Part shown: positions 14,997 through 22,882 of the stretch, in pieces
Position numbering within the stretch: the stretch's first letter is position 1
Layout of the letters: every line of letters begins with the position of its first letter
Assembly (NCBI GenBank): GCA_034437455.1
Contig: DAOTUB010000243.1
Span: 1 to 48,734 of the forward strand
Length of the DNA stretch: 48,734 bases
Direction of reading: 5' to 3'
Source: DAOTUB01 sp034437455
GTDB taxonomy: Bacteria > Chloroflexota > Anaerolineae > B4-G1
Notes under the pieces: generated by a model
What the model was told of the DNA's origin: nothing
The model's input: only the letters and a program-made list of their open reading frames with translations
Databases searched by the model: none
Made by a program: the position numbers and the translations under genes

Positions 14997-15746
14997 TTAC
15001 TCTGGACCGATAAACCAGCGACCCTCCACAAAAAACTGGCGGCGGCCTTCTATTTCCGTCGCCAACCACACTCGCTCGCGCCGGACGAAATCCCCGCTCA
15101 CGGTCACGGCGATGCGTCCCAACTGCTCCCAGGCAGGGACGAACGCCTCGTAGGAAAAATACTTTGTCCCGCCATCGTAGGCGTCCACCAGGTAGATGCC
15201 GTCCTCGTCGTAGCCGACGGCGATGAAGGTGTGCTGCCACCTGACGATAACGGAAGTCACACCGTCCGAAGACACCCAGGTTTCCACGCCCGGCTGCTGC
15301 ATATCGTAGGTGGCCCATACGATAACCGGCCGCCAGGCGGCCAACTCCGCCTTCAGGCTATCCAGGCTCCACTCTCGCCGGGCACGCGCGTCGAGTCCAA
15401 AGCTGCGCAACGTGGCAGCGACCGGCCCGGCATAGACGCCATAGCCCAGGGGCGGCATACTCCCGGCCGGCAAGTCCACGTCGCCCAGAAAACCACGCTG
15501 GGGATTGTCCGACTTGGGCAGGCGGCGGAAAAAGTCGTCCTCCGTGAACGTCGCCCCCCACCAGGCAGCCAGATCGGTCGCCGAGCGGGATTCGCAGCTC
15601 AGGTTATGCTCCTGCGGGTGGCCGACCACACCTTCCACGGATGCCGAAGGAGGCGGTTCGTCGGCGTGCACGGCCAAGGACGCAAGCAGTATCACAGCCC
15701 ATAGAATGAGGATATAAGCCGATAGACGCATAAGCAATCTGGACAC
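14997..15746 (-). CDS. Secreted C39-like cysteine peptidase
   Basis: This protein of about 249 residues has an N-terminal hydrophobic signal (about 8-28, ending near AVHADEP) and a papain-fold C39-like domain. The catalytic Cys is in HNLSCESRSA and the His in WQHTFIAVGYDEDG, followed by an Asp in YLVDAYDG. Related proteins act outside the cell, in peptide processing or wall turnover; the substrate is unknown. The first codon is GTG at 15746; an ATG at 15731 is an alternative and neither has a strong ribosome site. It is followed closely by the fumarase alpha gene. Confidence 0.75.
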   Translation of the reverse strand: MSRLLMRLSAYILILWAVILLASLAVHADEPPPSASVEGVVGHPQEHNLSCESRSATDLAAWWGATFTEDDFFRRLPKSDNPQRGFLGDVDLPAGSMPPLGYGVYAGPVAATLRSFGLDARARREWSLDSLKAELAAWRPVIVWATYDMQQPGVETWVSSDGVTSVIVRWQHTFIAVGYDEDGIYLVDAYDGGTKYFSYEAFVPAWEQLGRIAVTVSGDFVRRERVWLATEIEGRRQFFVEGRWFIGPE

Positions 15747-15767
15747 AGTGAAGTGATCAGACCACCT

Positions 15768-16106
15768 TCATTGGCCTATAGCCGCCAGTTCCTCACGAAT
15801 CACGCGGCGTAGAACAATTTCCAGATCGCGCTCACGGATATTTTCTTTCAGTGTTTCGTTAATGAGTGCTTGATAACCACGTTTGCCAGCTTGCGCTTTG
15901 AAATAGGCCACAATAGCCGCATCCAAGAACATCGTAACGCGCACCTTACCTCTAGGAACTAGCTGTCCGTCAACACGCAGCTTTGCCCGCGCCATCTGCT
16001 CTTCTGTGACCTGTGGAATGTCGGACAGGTCAATATCCTCGTCTTGGAGTGTGTCAACATATGGCCAATCAGTCTGTGAAGCCCTGGAAGTAGAGTCTTT
16101 GTTCAT
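15768..16106 (-). CDS. brnA: BrnA-family antitoxin
   Basis: This 112-residue protein ends in a ribbon-helix-helix type DNA-binding segment: RGKVRVTMFLDAAIVAYFKA then GYQALINETLKE (about 52-87), as in the BrnA/DUF4415 family. BrnA binds and neutralises BrnT and represses the operon. The gene overlaps the brnT end by 38 bases. The N-terminal half is acidic and probably flexible, which is usual for the toxin-binding part. Confidence 0.9.
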   Translation of the reverse strand: MNKDSTSRASQTDWPYVDTLQDEDIDLSDIPQVTEEQMARAKLRVDGQLVPRGKVRVTMFLDAAIVAYFKAQAGKRGYQALINETLKENIRERDLEIVLRRVIREELAAIGQ

Positions 16107-16347
16107 GTTTGGTTGCCTTTCGCATCGAAATAACCCGTATATCCCCTGTCTGCTGTTCAGTGTGAGCGATGACTACAACTGCCCCCTTCAATATTCCCAA
16201 CGTGATGAACCGTTGCTCCTCATAGTCAAAGCGGTCATCCTCAAATGTAAAGATGATCCCAGCAAACACCACTGGCGCATCAACAAAATCCAGTCTGTGT
16301 TTGACAAGATTAGAGCGTCGTTTAGCCTCATCCCACGTGAACTTCAT
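16069..16347 (-). CDS. brnT: BrnT-family ribonuclease toxin
   Basis: This 92-residue protein matches BrnT throughout: FTWDEAKRRSNLVKHRLDF at the start, RFITLG in the middle and IRVISMRKATKHEQRLY at the end. BrnT is a RelE-fold RNase that stops translation when BrnA is lost. The ATG has no clear ribosome site, and the predicted transcription start is at the ATG, so initiation may be leaderless. Confidence 0.92.
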   Translation of the reverse strand: MKFTWDEAKRRSNLVKHRLDFVDAPVVFAGIIFTFEDDRFDYEEQRFITLGILKGAVVVIAHTEQQTGDIRVISMRKATKHEQRLYFQGFTD

Positions 16348-16351
16348 ACCT

Positions 16352-16379
16352 ATTGTACATATATTTACGCATATATCAA
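16352..16379 (-). promoter_or_regulatory. brnTA promoter with overlapping palindrome
   Basis: On the minus strand TTGATA (16374-16379), 16 bases, TACAAT (16352-16357). Between the boxes lies ATATAT-gcgtaa-ATATAT, an inverted repeat of the kind bound by ribbon-helix-helix antitoxins. Repression by BrnA at this site is inferred. Confidence 0.6.
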
Positions 16380-16413
16380 GTGGGATTCACAGATACAGCA
16401 GCGCAACCATCCA

Positions 16414-17193
16414 TTATACGCTCTCAAGCGCCGCCACAATCGCCCGCGCTTCTTCGACCGCCTTGGGAGCAGCGTCAAAGACGCCCTCGCCCCGCATGTC
16501 CGCGTCGGTCAACTCCGGGTTGGCGGAGAGATACCCCAACATCGGCACGGGACTGTTCTCCTGCAGAAAAGCCCAATCGCTCTCGCCGCGCACCTTGTTG
16601 CCCACGGCGTAGACTCTTTTGATGCCAATGTCCTGGGTCAACTTGCGGACGCGCTTCGCCGTCGTCAGGCTGCGGCGTCCCGGCTCAAGGACGACGATGA
16701 AAGCGTCCACCGCCTGAGCGGTCGCCCGACCCAGGTGCTCCACGCCGGCCTCCATGTCGAGGATCAGCATCTCATTGTTGTAGAGCAGCAGATGGGTGAC
16801 CAAGGCTCTGAGCAGCGAGCTTTCGGGACAGATACAGCCGCTCCCGCCGATATCGATGTCGCCCAGCCGCAGGAAGCGAATCCCGCGATGAGAGATGCTG
16901 AAGCGTTCGGGGATGTCGTCCACGCGAGGGTTGAGGCTGAAAAAGCCGCCGGAGGCACCCGGCTTGGCGCCCGTGCGCTCATAGATCAGGTCATCCATCT
17001 CAGAAACCGGCGTCACCTGAGCGACCAGTTCTGGAGGAAAGCCCAGCGCCTGGGCCAATCCGCCAACCGGGTCGGCGTCAATGGCGATGACATTACGCTT
17101 CTGTTCCATATAGATGTGAACTAAAAGCGCGGAGAGGGTGGTCTTGCCCACACCCCCCTTGCCGCTGATGGCAATTTTGTTTAACAGAGTCAT
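16414..17193 (-). CDS. CooC-like nickel/cofactor-insertion ATPase
   Basis: This 259-residue MinD/CooC-type ATPase has the deviant Walker A GKGGVGKTT (about residues 9-17), IDADPVGG and LDMEAGVEHLGR. The Cys-x-Cys motif in GCICPES is typical of CooC proteins, which dimerise around a metal and help load Ni into CO dehydrogenase/acetyl-CoA synthase. The ATG at 17193 has GAGGTG upstream; an upstream in-frame start would overlap the neighbour and lacks a ribosome site. It is the last gene of the MetFV-Hdr run. No CODH gene is in the window, so the client is elsewhere or is another metalloenzyme. Confidence 0.85.
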   Translation of the reverse strand: MTLLNKIAISGKGGVGKTTLSALLVHIYMEQKRNVIAIDADPVGGLAQALGFPPELVAQVTPVSEMDDLIYERTGAKPGASGGFFSLNPRVDDIPERFSISHRGIRFLRLGDIDIGGSGCICPESSLLRALVTHLLLYNNEMLILDMEAGVEHLGRATAQAVDAFIVVLEPGRRSLTTAKRVRKLTQDIGIKRVYAVGNKVRGESDWAFLQENSPVPMLGYLSANPELTDADMRGEGVFDAAPKAVEEARAIVAALESV

Positions 17194-17219
17194 TATCACC
17201 TCGTCAAAATCGGTATATA

Positions 17220-18440
17220 TCAGGCCAACGCCATCTCGAGAAATTGGGTCATGTCCATCACCCGGATGCGCACCTTGTTGGCGCGGGCCGCCTTGGAGAG
17301 CGTGCGCACGCACTGGGGGCAGGCCGAGACCAACGTCATCGCGCCCGTCTCTGCCGCCTGGGCGATGCGTCGGGCCGCCACCTCCTGCACCAGGTCCGGA
17401 TCAAAGGTCTCCAGATCGCCACCGCCGCCGCAACAGAGCGCGTGCTCCCTAGATTGCTGCATCTCGACGAAGGTAAAGCCCGGCACGCTGCGCAGAATCT
17501 CGCGCGGGGCGTCATAGACGCCGCCCTTGCGCCCCAGGTCGCACGGATCGTGGTAGGTGACAATGCCGGCGCGCCGGGGTTCCGTCAGTTCCAGCTTCCC
17601 CTCGACCACCAGGTCGCGCATCACTTCCACGCCGTGCACCACCTCAAAGCCCACCGGCTCGCCGAGAATTTCGGGGTAGGTGTGGAGCCACATGTGATAG
17701 CAAGAAGGGCAATTGGTCACCAATTTGGATATCCCCAGCGCTCGCATCTGCTCCACGTTGTGCCGGATCAGCGCCTCTGCCTGTTTCAACTGGCCCGCCA
17801 TCATCAGCGGAAAGCCGCAACACCACTCGTCGCCGCCCAGAGTCGTGAATTTGACGCCGGCGCGGCTCAACACGGTGGCAAAACTCTGGGGGATGCTGTA
17901 GCTCATCGGGAACATGGCCGAGACACAGCCCACAAAGTAAGCCAGATCGGCGTTGGTATCACGCACCAAGCCCTCCGGTTTGTCCTCGGGGGCCAGGTTA
18001 TCGGTCCAGGCCAGACGGGCGGCGTTGTCCTCTCCAGAGACGTTATAGTGCTCGCCGATGCGCTCGCCCATCATGCCGAGCGCCCGTATCCCCTGGTGCA
18101 GTTTCTCATCCCCGTCCAACGAGTCAAAGCCATCCACCAGGTATCGCTCCTGCATCACGTGCTGGCGCATGACCTCGACCAGGCGCCGCACGCTGAGATC
18201 GTGGGGGCAATGAGCCGTGCACAGATCACAGCCCAGGCAGCGCCACAAGCTGGCGTCCTTGGCCAGCATATCCTCCAACCCAAACTGCGCCAATCGCATC
18301 ATCTGGGCCGGACGATATTTCATCGCCGGGACGGTGGGACAGCCAGACGAGCAACGCTCGCACTGGTAACAAAGATACACGTTCTCTCCGCACTCCTCGC
18401 GGATGAACTTGGCCATATCGGTACTCAAAGTAATCGTCAT
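17220..18440 (-). CDS. Fused HdrC-HdrB (HdrD-like) iron-sulfur protein
   Basis: This 406-residue cytoplasmic protein joins an HdrC-like ferredoxin part to an HdrB-like catalytic part. Cys 24, 27, 30, 34 and 68, 71, 74, 78 form two CxxCxxCxxxC [4Fe-4S] sites. Two complete CCG domains follow: CVSAMF..EWCCGF..CPSC and CDLGRK..ALCCGGGG..CPQC, which bind noncubane clusters in HdrB. In methanogens this part reduces a heterodisulfide; in acetogens it passes electrons from HdrA to partners such as MetFV. It follows a second fused HdrCB gene by 25 bases. Partner and substrate are inferred from context. Confidence 0.9.
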   Translation of the reverse strand: MTITLSTDMAKFIREECGENVYLCYQCERCSSGCPTVPAMKYRPAQMMRLAQFGLEDMLAKDASLWRCLGCDLCTAHCPHDLSVRRLVEVMRQHVMQERYLVDGFDSLDGDEKLHQGIRALGMMGERIGEHYNVSGEDNAARLAWTDNLAPEDKPEGLVRDTNADLAYFVGCVSAMFPMSYSIPQSFATVLSRAGVKFTTLGGDEWCCGFPLMMAGQLKQAEALIRHNVEQMRALGISKLVTNCPSCYHMWLHTYPEILGEPVGFEVVHGVEVMRDLVVEGKLELTEPRRAGIVTYHDPCDLGRKGGVYDAPREILRSVPGFTFVEMQQSREHALCCGGGGDLETFDPDLVQEVAARRIAQAAETGAMTLVSACPQCVRTLSKAARANKVRIRVMDMTQFLEMALA

Positions 18441-18465
18441 ATTCTGTATGGTTCCTCAGTCAGTT

Positions 18466-19884
18466 TTATGTCAGGATCCCCCGCTCCTGAAGCACCGGGC
18501 GGGGATCTATCATATTCTTGTCCAATTCCGCTCCCGGACGTTTTTTGTCCACGCTCTCTTCCAGGCCAAAGGCCAGCGTCATCAATTGAGTGATGTAGAG
18601 ACACGGCATCTCAAAGCCCAGGTCCATCTGGACCTGACGGGTTTCCACGTTCACCTGGCAGAGAGGACAGGCGTTGATCATAATATCCGCCCCAGCGTCG
18701 CGAGCGCCCCTGATGACTTGGGCAGAAAGTTCCAACGCCAGGGGGGTTTGGCTGATCCCAAGACTCCCCCCGCAGCAGTCGGTCTTTTGCGACCAGTCCA
18801 CCGGTTCCGCCCCCAACGCCCGCACGATCTCCTCCATGCAGGTGGGGTTCTCCGGGCTATCCGAACCCGTATACTTGGTGGGACGGGTCGTCGCGCAGCC
18901 GTAGTAAGAGGCCACTTTCAGCCCCTCCAGCGGTTTCTTCACCCTGGCGTGGATTTCGTCAATCCCCACCCGTTCCAACAACGCATCCACCGCGTGAACC
19001 GTCTCGACCGTGCCCTGGTATTCGTACCCTATTTTCTTCGCCACCTTCGCCGCCAGTTCGGGATCGCGCTCCATCTCGTGGGCAGCGGCCCGGAAGCGTT
19101 GGTAGCAACCCAGGCACGGAGCGACCATCTGCTCCAGCCCCATGCGCTCGACGATGGAGAGATTGACGAGCGCATAGTAGCCCGCCAGCAAGGGATCGGT
19201 GGTGTGGGCGGGGGTGGAACCACAGCAGATCCAGTTGGGCGGTTCGCGCAATTCCAGATCCAGCGCTTCACAGACAGCCCGGAAGGTGTGATCGTACTCC
19301 GTCGCAGTCGAGTCCAGAGAGCAGCCCGGATAGTAGGCAATGACGTTCCCATCAGACTTCACCGGCTCAACTCGTCGGGGAGGGCGGACGAACTGGGGCA
19401 GCAGGCCGATCTTGCCTTTGCGGATCATCGGCAGCCCCATGTCCGCAACGTCCTTGAACGGCTGGAGCGTCAGGATATTCCTCGCTACCACCAGACCGGC
19501 TTCGTAGAGACGTCCAAAGATGCCCACATCACGCAGGAAAATTTTGGTGAACAGTTCCACCTCCGGTACTGCCGGTTTAATCCCTCGCCGGCGCGCTTCG
19601 ATTCGGAGAGCGTCCATTATCCCGGCGATGTCCAATTCCTGCGGGCAGTGGGTGGTACAGGTCTGGCAGGCGGCGCATATCCAGGGGGTCTTGGCTTCCA
19701 GCACCTGTTCGTCGTCGAACTGAATAGCCCGCATCACTTGATTGGGCATGAGGTCCATATGCTCCACCACCGGGCAGCCGCTGGAGCACCGCACGCACTG
19801 GTAGCAAAGAAAAACGTTCGAGCCGGTCTCACGCTCGATGATCTCAGCCAATGTATTTGTTTTCACACGTTGTTTAGTAGCCAC
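18466..19884 (-). CDS. Fused HdrC-HdrB iron-sulfur protein
   Basis: This 472-residue protein has an N-terminal HdrC part with CYQCVRCSSGCP and CAACQTCTTHCP, then HdrB with CCG domains CS..NWICCGSTPAH..CLGCY and CATTRP..TDCCGGSLG..CPLC. It is closer to canonical HdrB than its downstream neighbour. GGGGAGG touches the ATG at 19890, so the GTG six bases downstream (19884) is the better start. It likely forms the electron-transfer core of an HdrABC-type complex with the MetFV proteins and an HdrA from this cluster. Confidence 0.9.
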   Translation of the reverse strand: MATKQRVKTNTLAEIIERETGSNVFLCYQCVRCSSGCPVVEHMDLMPNQVMRAIQFDDEQVLEAKTPWICAACQTCTTHCPQELDIAGIMDALRIEARRRGIKPAVPEVELFTKIFLRDVGIFGRLYEAGLVVARNILTLQPFKDVADMGLPMIRKGKIGLLPQFVRPPRRVEPVKSDGNVIAYYPGCSLDSTATEYDHTFRAVCEALDLELREPPNWICCGSTPAHTTDPLLAGYYALVNLSIVERMGLEQMVAPCLGCYQRFRAAAHEMERDPELAAKVAKKIGYEYQGTVETVHAVDALLERVGIDEIHARVKKPLEGLKVASYYGCATTRPTKYTGSDSPENPTCMEEIVRALGAEPVDWSQKTDCCGGSLGISQTPLALELSAQVIRGARDAGADIMINACPLCQVNVETRQVQMDLGFEMPCLYITQLMTLAFGLEESVDKKRPGAELDKNMIDPRPVLQERGILT

Positions 19885-19889
19885 ACACA

Positions 19890-20004
19890 TCCTCCCCGTA
19901 GTGGCGGTGGCCTCTACGGGACACCGCCAGGCTGGTAAATAGGTGAATCGAGACGTTGGCGCATGGGGAACAGCGGTCTTTTACGTCCGACCGCTCCGGT
20001 CGGC
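19890..20004. repeat. Short hairpins between hdrCB and metF
   Basis: CCGTAG..CTACGG (about 19896-19919) and GACCG-CTCC-GGTCGG (about 19988-20002) lie in the 120-base gap. Both resemble repeats found elsewhere in the window: the ATP-cone insertion at 10513 and the GGTCGG/CCGACC element at 38714. They may affect relative expression within the operon. Confidence 0.5.
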
Positions 20005-20883
20005 CTACACCACCTCCGCCTCCTCCAACAACTGCGGCACGTACTTTTCCCATCCGAGCGTCATAATATGCACGCCCTGGCACATGTCCTTCATCTCACG
20101 GATCAGGCGCGCTCCGATCTCGACCGATTTGGCCGGTCGGTCCGGCCTGGCGGCGCCGCCGATCTCGGCGATCAATTCGTCTGGAACATTCACCCCGGCC
20201 ACGTTGTTGTTCATAAAGCGGGCCATACCGGCGGACTTGAGGAGGATAATGCCAACCATGACGGGAACATTCATATACTCAATCCGCCGCGTAAAAGCCT
20301 CGAACCGCGCCGGGTCGTAGACCGCCTGGGTCTGGAAGAATTTGGCCCCGGCCTCGACTTTTTTCTCCATCTTGGCGATCTGGGGGCCAAGTGGATTCGC
20401 CTCCGGGCTGACAACCGCGCCAGGGAAGAAGGTAGGCGTGCCCTTGAGTTCCTTGCCCGCCAGGTCGTGTCCCTCCTGCAAAGCACCCACGGTCCGCAGG
20501 AGCGTGACCGAGTCCAGGTCAAAGACCGGCTTCGCCCTGGGATGGTCGCCCAGCGTGACATAGTCGCCGGTGAGGCAGAGGATGTTCTCAATGCCCAGCA
20601 CCGCCGCGCTGAGCAGGTCCGACTGCAACGCGATCCGGTTGCGGTCGCGGCAGGTGATCTGAAAGACCGGCTCGATCCCGCGCTGGAGCAGCAGATGGCT
20701 CACGGTCAGCGAACCGAGCATCATCACCGAACTCTGCTGATCCGTGACGTTGACCGCGTCCACGTGGTCGCGCACGTACTCGGCCATCTCCAGCAGATGC
20801 GTCAAGTCCGTCCCCTTGGGCGGGCCGAGTTCGGCGGTGACGGCGAACTTGCCCGCGGCGATAGATTCTGCCAGCTTACTCAT
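20005..20883 (-). CDS. metF: 5,10-methylenetetrahydrofolate reductase (MetF), copy 1
   Basis: This 292-residue TIM-barrel flavoprotein reduces methylene-THF to methyl-THF. Family hallmarks include FAVTAELGPPKGTD, the folate/FMN region ITCRDRNRIALQSD, LCLTGDYVTLGDHP and the late GIILLKSAGMARFM. The ATG at 20883 is the first in frame after the MetV gene; a longer upstream ORF is out of the family range. It lies 11 bases after MetV, so both are translated together. MetFV with Hdr subunits forms a complex in acetogens that lacks direct NADH oxidation. A second MetF is at 23323. Confidence 0.93.
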   Translation of the reverse strand: MSKLAESIAAGKFAVTAELGPPKGTDLTHLLEMAEYVRDHVDAVNVTDQQSSVMMLGSLTVSHLLLQRGIEPVFQITCRDRNRIALQSDLLSAAVLGIENILCLTGDYVTLGDHPRAKPVFDLDSVTLLRTVGALQEGHDLAGKELKGTPTFFPGAVVSPEANPLGPQIAKMEKKVEAGAKFFQTQAVYDPARFEAFTRRIEYMNVPVMVGIILLKSAGMARFMNNNVAGVNVPDELIAEIGGAARPDRPAKSVEIGARLIREMKDMCQGVHIMTLGWEKYVPQLLEEAEVV

Positions 20884-20894
20884 CGTCCCCCTCC

Positions 20895-21560
20895 TTACCT
20901 TTGGGCCCTTTGGGCTCGCTTGTTGATCAAGCCCGGATGGAGATCGGCGCGCCAATCCTTTGGCTCGTGAATGATCTTGAATTTCTCCTCCTGCCCTAAC
21001 GCCTCCATCCGCTCGTAGATGGCGACCCAGGCGCAATCGCGCTCGCGGTCCACCTCGCACTTGCCGTCCTCGTAGCCGCCGCAAGGGCCGTTCATCAGCC
21101 CCTTGGGGCAGAGCGTGATCGGGCAGATGGCGGCCGTATCGGCCAGGATGCACTCGCCGCAGAGGCGGCAGCGCTCTTCGCTGACGCGCAAGTTCTGCAG
21201 ACGAGCCAGAAAGAGCGTGTTCAGCGCCGGGCAGGTAGGCGTGTCCACCAGCGAGGCCACGGTCTGCACGCCCGCCCCGCAGGCCAGGACGAGCAAGGCG
21301 TCGGCAGCCCCCACCTGTTCCTTGTTCTTCCTCAGCAGCAGGCGGGTGGTTCGAGCGTCGCACGCCGCCTCCTCGGTGACGGTCCAGCCGGTGCATTCCT
21401 TTCCCGCTTCGGTCAGTCGCTCCGCCATCTCGCGCGTCTCTTTTTCGCCCCCGGTGCTCCAGGTCGTGGCACAGACGCCGCAGCCGATGAGATACACCCG
21501 CTCGTATCCTTCTAACGAGTGTAGAATCTCTTCGAATTCCTTCTGCTCAGTGATAATCAT
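20895..21560 (-). CDS. metV: MetV-type methylenetetrahydrofolate reductase subunit, copy 1
   Basis: This 221-residue protein has an N-terminal Rossmann-like part with CGVCATTW and a Cys-rich C-terminal part (CRLCGECIL, AICPITLCPKG, NGPCGGYEDGKCEV, CAWV). MetV binds [4Fe-4S] and Zn in characterised MetFV enzymes and links MetF to electron donors. GGAGG lies eight bases before the ATG at 21560; the longer ORF start has no such site. It sits directly after the opsin gene in transcription order. Confidence 0.9.
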   Translation of the reverse strand: MIITEQKEFEEILHSLEGYERVYLIGCGVCATTWSTGGEKETREMAERLTEAGKECTGWTVTEEAACDARTTRLLLRKNKEQVGAADALLVLACGAGVQTVASLVDTPTCPALNTLFLARLQNLRVSEERCRLCGECILADTAAICPITLCPKGLMNGPCGGYEDGKCEVDRERDCAWVAIYERMEALGQEEKFKIIHEPKDWRADLHPGLINKRAQRAQR

Positions 21561-21724
21561 CGTCCCTCCTCCTTGGTGAGTTGGTACGCTCTTATGGGCA
21601 GGCAGATTGGTTTCTACAACCAATTTACCAATGGATGAGATCAGGTGCGCCGCGATTTACCCGACAGACCCATCAATTCAAAGTGCCTCACTTAACTAAC
21701 TCGCGCCGCTCTTTGGGACCGATT
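21561..21724. other. Gap between opsin and metV with a dispersed repeat
   Basis: The 164-base gap holds hairpin ATTGGTT-tctac-AACCAAT (21606-21624) and GTTGGTACGCTCTT (21580-21593). The latter is the exact inverse of AAGAGCGTACCAAC at 7097-7110, where a similar ATTGG/CCAAT region also precedes it. It looks like a short dispersed repeat. No promoter is evident. Confidence 0.5.
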
Positions 21725-22345
21725 TCATTGTGGGTGAAGCGTCCCTGCCGATGTCCTGGCTAGCTGGATGCTGAAAATGATCTTGGTGTAAATGTCAAGC
21801 ACCAGATAGAGCAGATTCGCCACTGCGGCACTGATCAGGCCCAGACCGGTAGGGGCAAGCAAAAAGACAACCGGAAAGACCGTCCATCCGAAAAACACAT
21901 AGGCGTTCACCCATTGTGACGATTCAGTCTTGACCGACAAGATGCCGATGACGAGCAAGACATAGGCCACAGAGCTGATGACAAAGTGAACCCACTTGAT
22001 GGCAGTAAGATCACGCGCGGCGAGGAACCCGGTGAACATGACGATCACAGTCAAGTACAGCAGTTGCACCAGCCCGCCGACTTGGATCCCTTTCAACTGC
22101 GCGATTTCAACCATCAGTAGCGTGCAGCTTACCATGTAAAAGAGCCATCGTGTCCAAAGGATCGGTTGACCAGCTTCCGTGACAGTGACCATCTTACCTT
22201 GCCACATCAACACATAAGAGATCAATGTGACAAAACTGATCAGAAAAGCCGAGTTGAGGCCGTTCTTGTTTTTGCCAGCAAAGTAGAAATAGATACTTGA
22301 AATGGCAAAGATCACCAGACCAGCCAACAAGGTAAGGTTCAACAT
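21725..22345 (-). CDS. Microbial (type I) rhodopsin, atypical
   Basis: This 206-residue protein has seven hydrophobic helices. Helix G ends YLVLDIYTKIIF, giving the retinal-binding Lys 188 and counterion Asp 184 in the D-x3-K spacing of bacteriorhodopsin D212/K216. Helix F keeps Trp 154 and Pro 158 (W182, P186), with Phe at the Y185 and W189 positions. Helix C reads RWLFYMVSCTLLMVE: Arg 66 matches R82 and Glu 80 matches the proton-donor Glu 108 of proteorhodopsin, but Phe 69 replaces the proton-acceptor Asp. Helix E (KWVHFVISSVAY) and helix D (MFTGFLAA) also align. A pump of the usual type is unlikely; a sensor or new activity is plausible. AAGGAGGG precedes the ATG. Base composition looks more AT-rich than its neighbours, suggesting transfer. 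Confidence 0.85.
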   Translation of the reverse strand: MLNLTLLAGLVIFAISSIYFYFAGKNKNGLNSAFLISFVTLISYVLMWQGKMVTVTEAGQPILWTRWLFYMVSCTLLMVEIAQLKGIQVGGLVQLLYLTVIVMFTGFLAARDLTAIKWVHFVISSVAYVLLVIGILSVKTESSQWVNAYVFFGWTVFPVVFLLAPTGLGLISAAVANLLYLVLDIYTKIIFSIQLARTSAGTLHPQ

Positions 22346-22492
22346 CTTTATTCCCTCCTTATGTTAAAATTGAACAGATTCCCAACCAGGTGAGCATCTT
22401 GCGTCATTACATTGCATTCTGCACTTTGCGGAAAGGGTCATCACCCGCCTTGGCTGAGCAGTAGCCAGGCATAGGCTGCCCAATATACCGAT

Positions 22493-22879
22493 CTACTGCT
22501 TGAGCAGCCGGGCTACCCGCGCCAGCAGCTCTTTCGGGCGCACCGGCTTGTCTATGAAATCGTCCGCCTCCAGCATCATGCCGTCTTGCAACGAATAGGC
22601 CGTGTCGCTGATGTGCTGCGACAGGCTGGTCAGCATGATGACCGGGATGTCCCACAGTTCCGGGTCGCCCTTGAGCTTCTCGCACACGTAAAAGCCATCC
22701 CTGGTGGGCATGATGATATCGAGCAGAATCAAGTCAGGTCGCTCCTCCTGCACCTTTTCCAATCCCTCGTCGCCATCATAGGCCACGACCACCTCGTAAG
22801 GCACGCTCTCCAGCACGGTGCGCGTCGCCTCGACAAAGTCGGGATCGTCGTCAATCAGCAATATCTTGGTCTCTGCCAT
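22493..22879 (-). CDS. Single-domain response regulator (REC only), second
   Basis: This 128-residue receiver domain has no output domain. The phosphorylation site is Asp 54 in LILLDIIMP, the acidic pocket is IDDDPD (9-14), and the switch Thr and Lys are in MLTSLS and IDKPVRP. CheY-type proteins act by binding a partner or passing phosphate on. It follows another receiver by three bases and precedes the opsin gene by about 150 bases. Histidine kinases are upstream in the same run and are the likely phosphodonors. Confidence 0.92.
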   Translation of the reverse strand: MAETKILLIDDDPDFVEATRTVLESVPYEVVVAYDGDEGLEKVQEERPDLILLDIIMPTRDGFYVCEKLKGDPELWDIPVIMLTSLSQHISDTAYSLQDGMMLEADDFIDKPVRPKELLARVARLLKQ

Positions 22880-22882
22880 ACC

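Noticed and set aside
17244..18593. Plus-strand ORF of 449 residues opposite the HdrCB fusion
   Set aside because: Its composition is typical of antisense reading of a GC-rich gene, with no start context and no recognisable domain.
20005..21396. A 463-residue ORF covering MetF and part of MetV
   Set aside because: The first 171 residues are an out-of-frame reading of MetV; MetF starts at the ATG at 20883.
21725..22345. Opsin considered as a heliorhodopsin or generic seven-helix transporter
   Set aside because: Helix F and G patterns and the helix-C Arg/Glu spacing match type I opsins; heliorhodopsin features were not seen.
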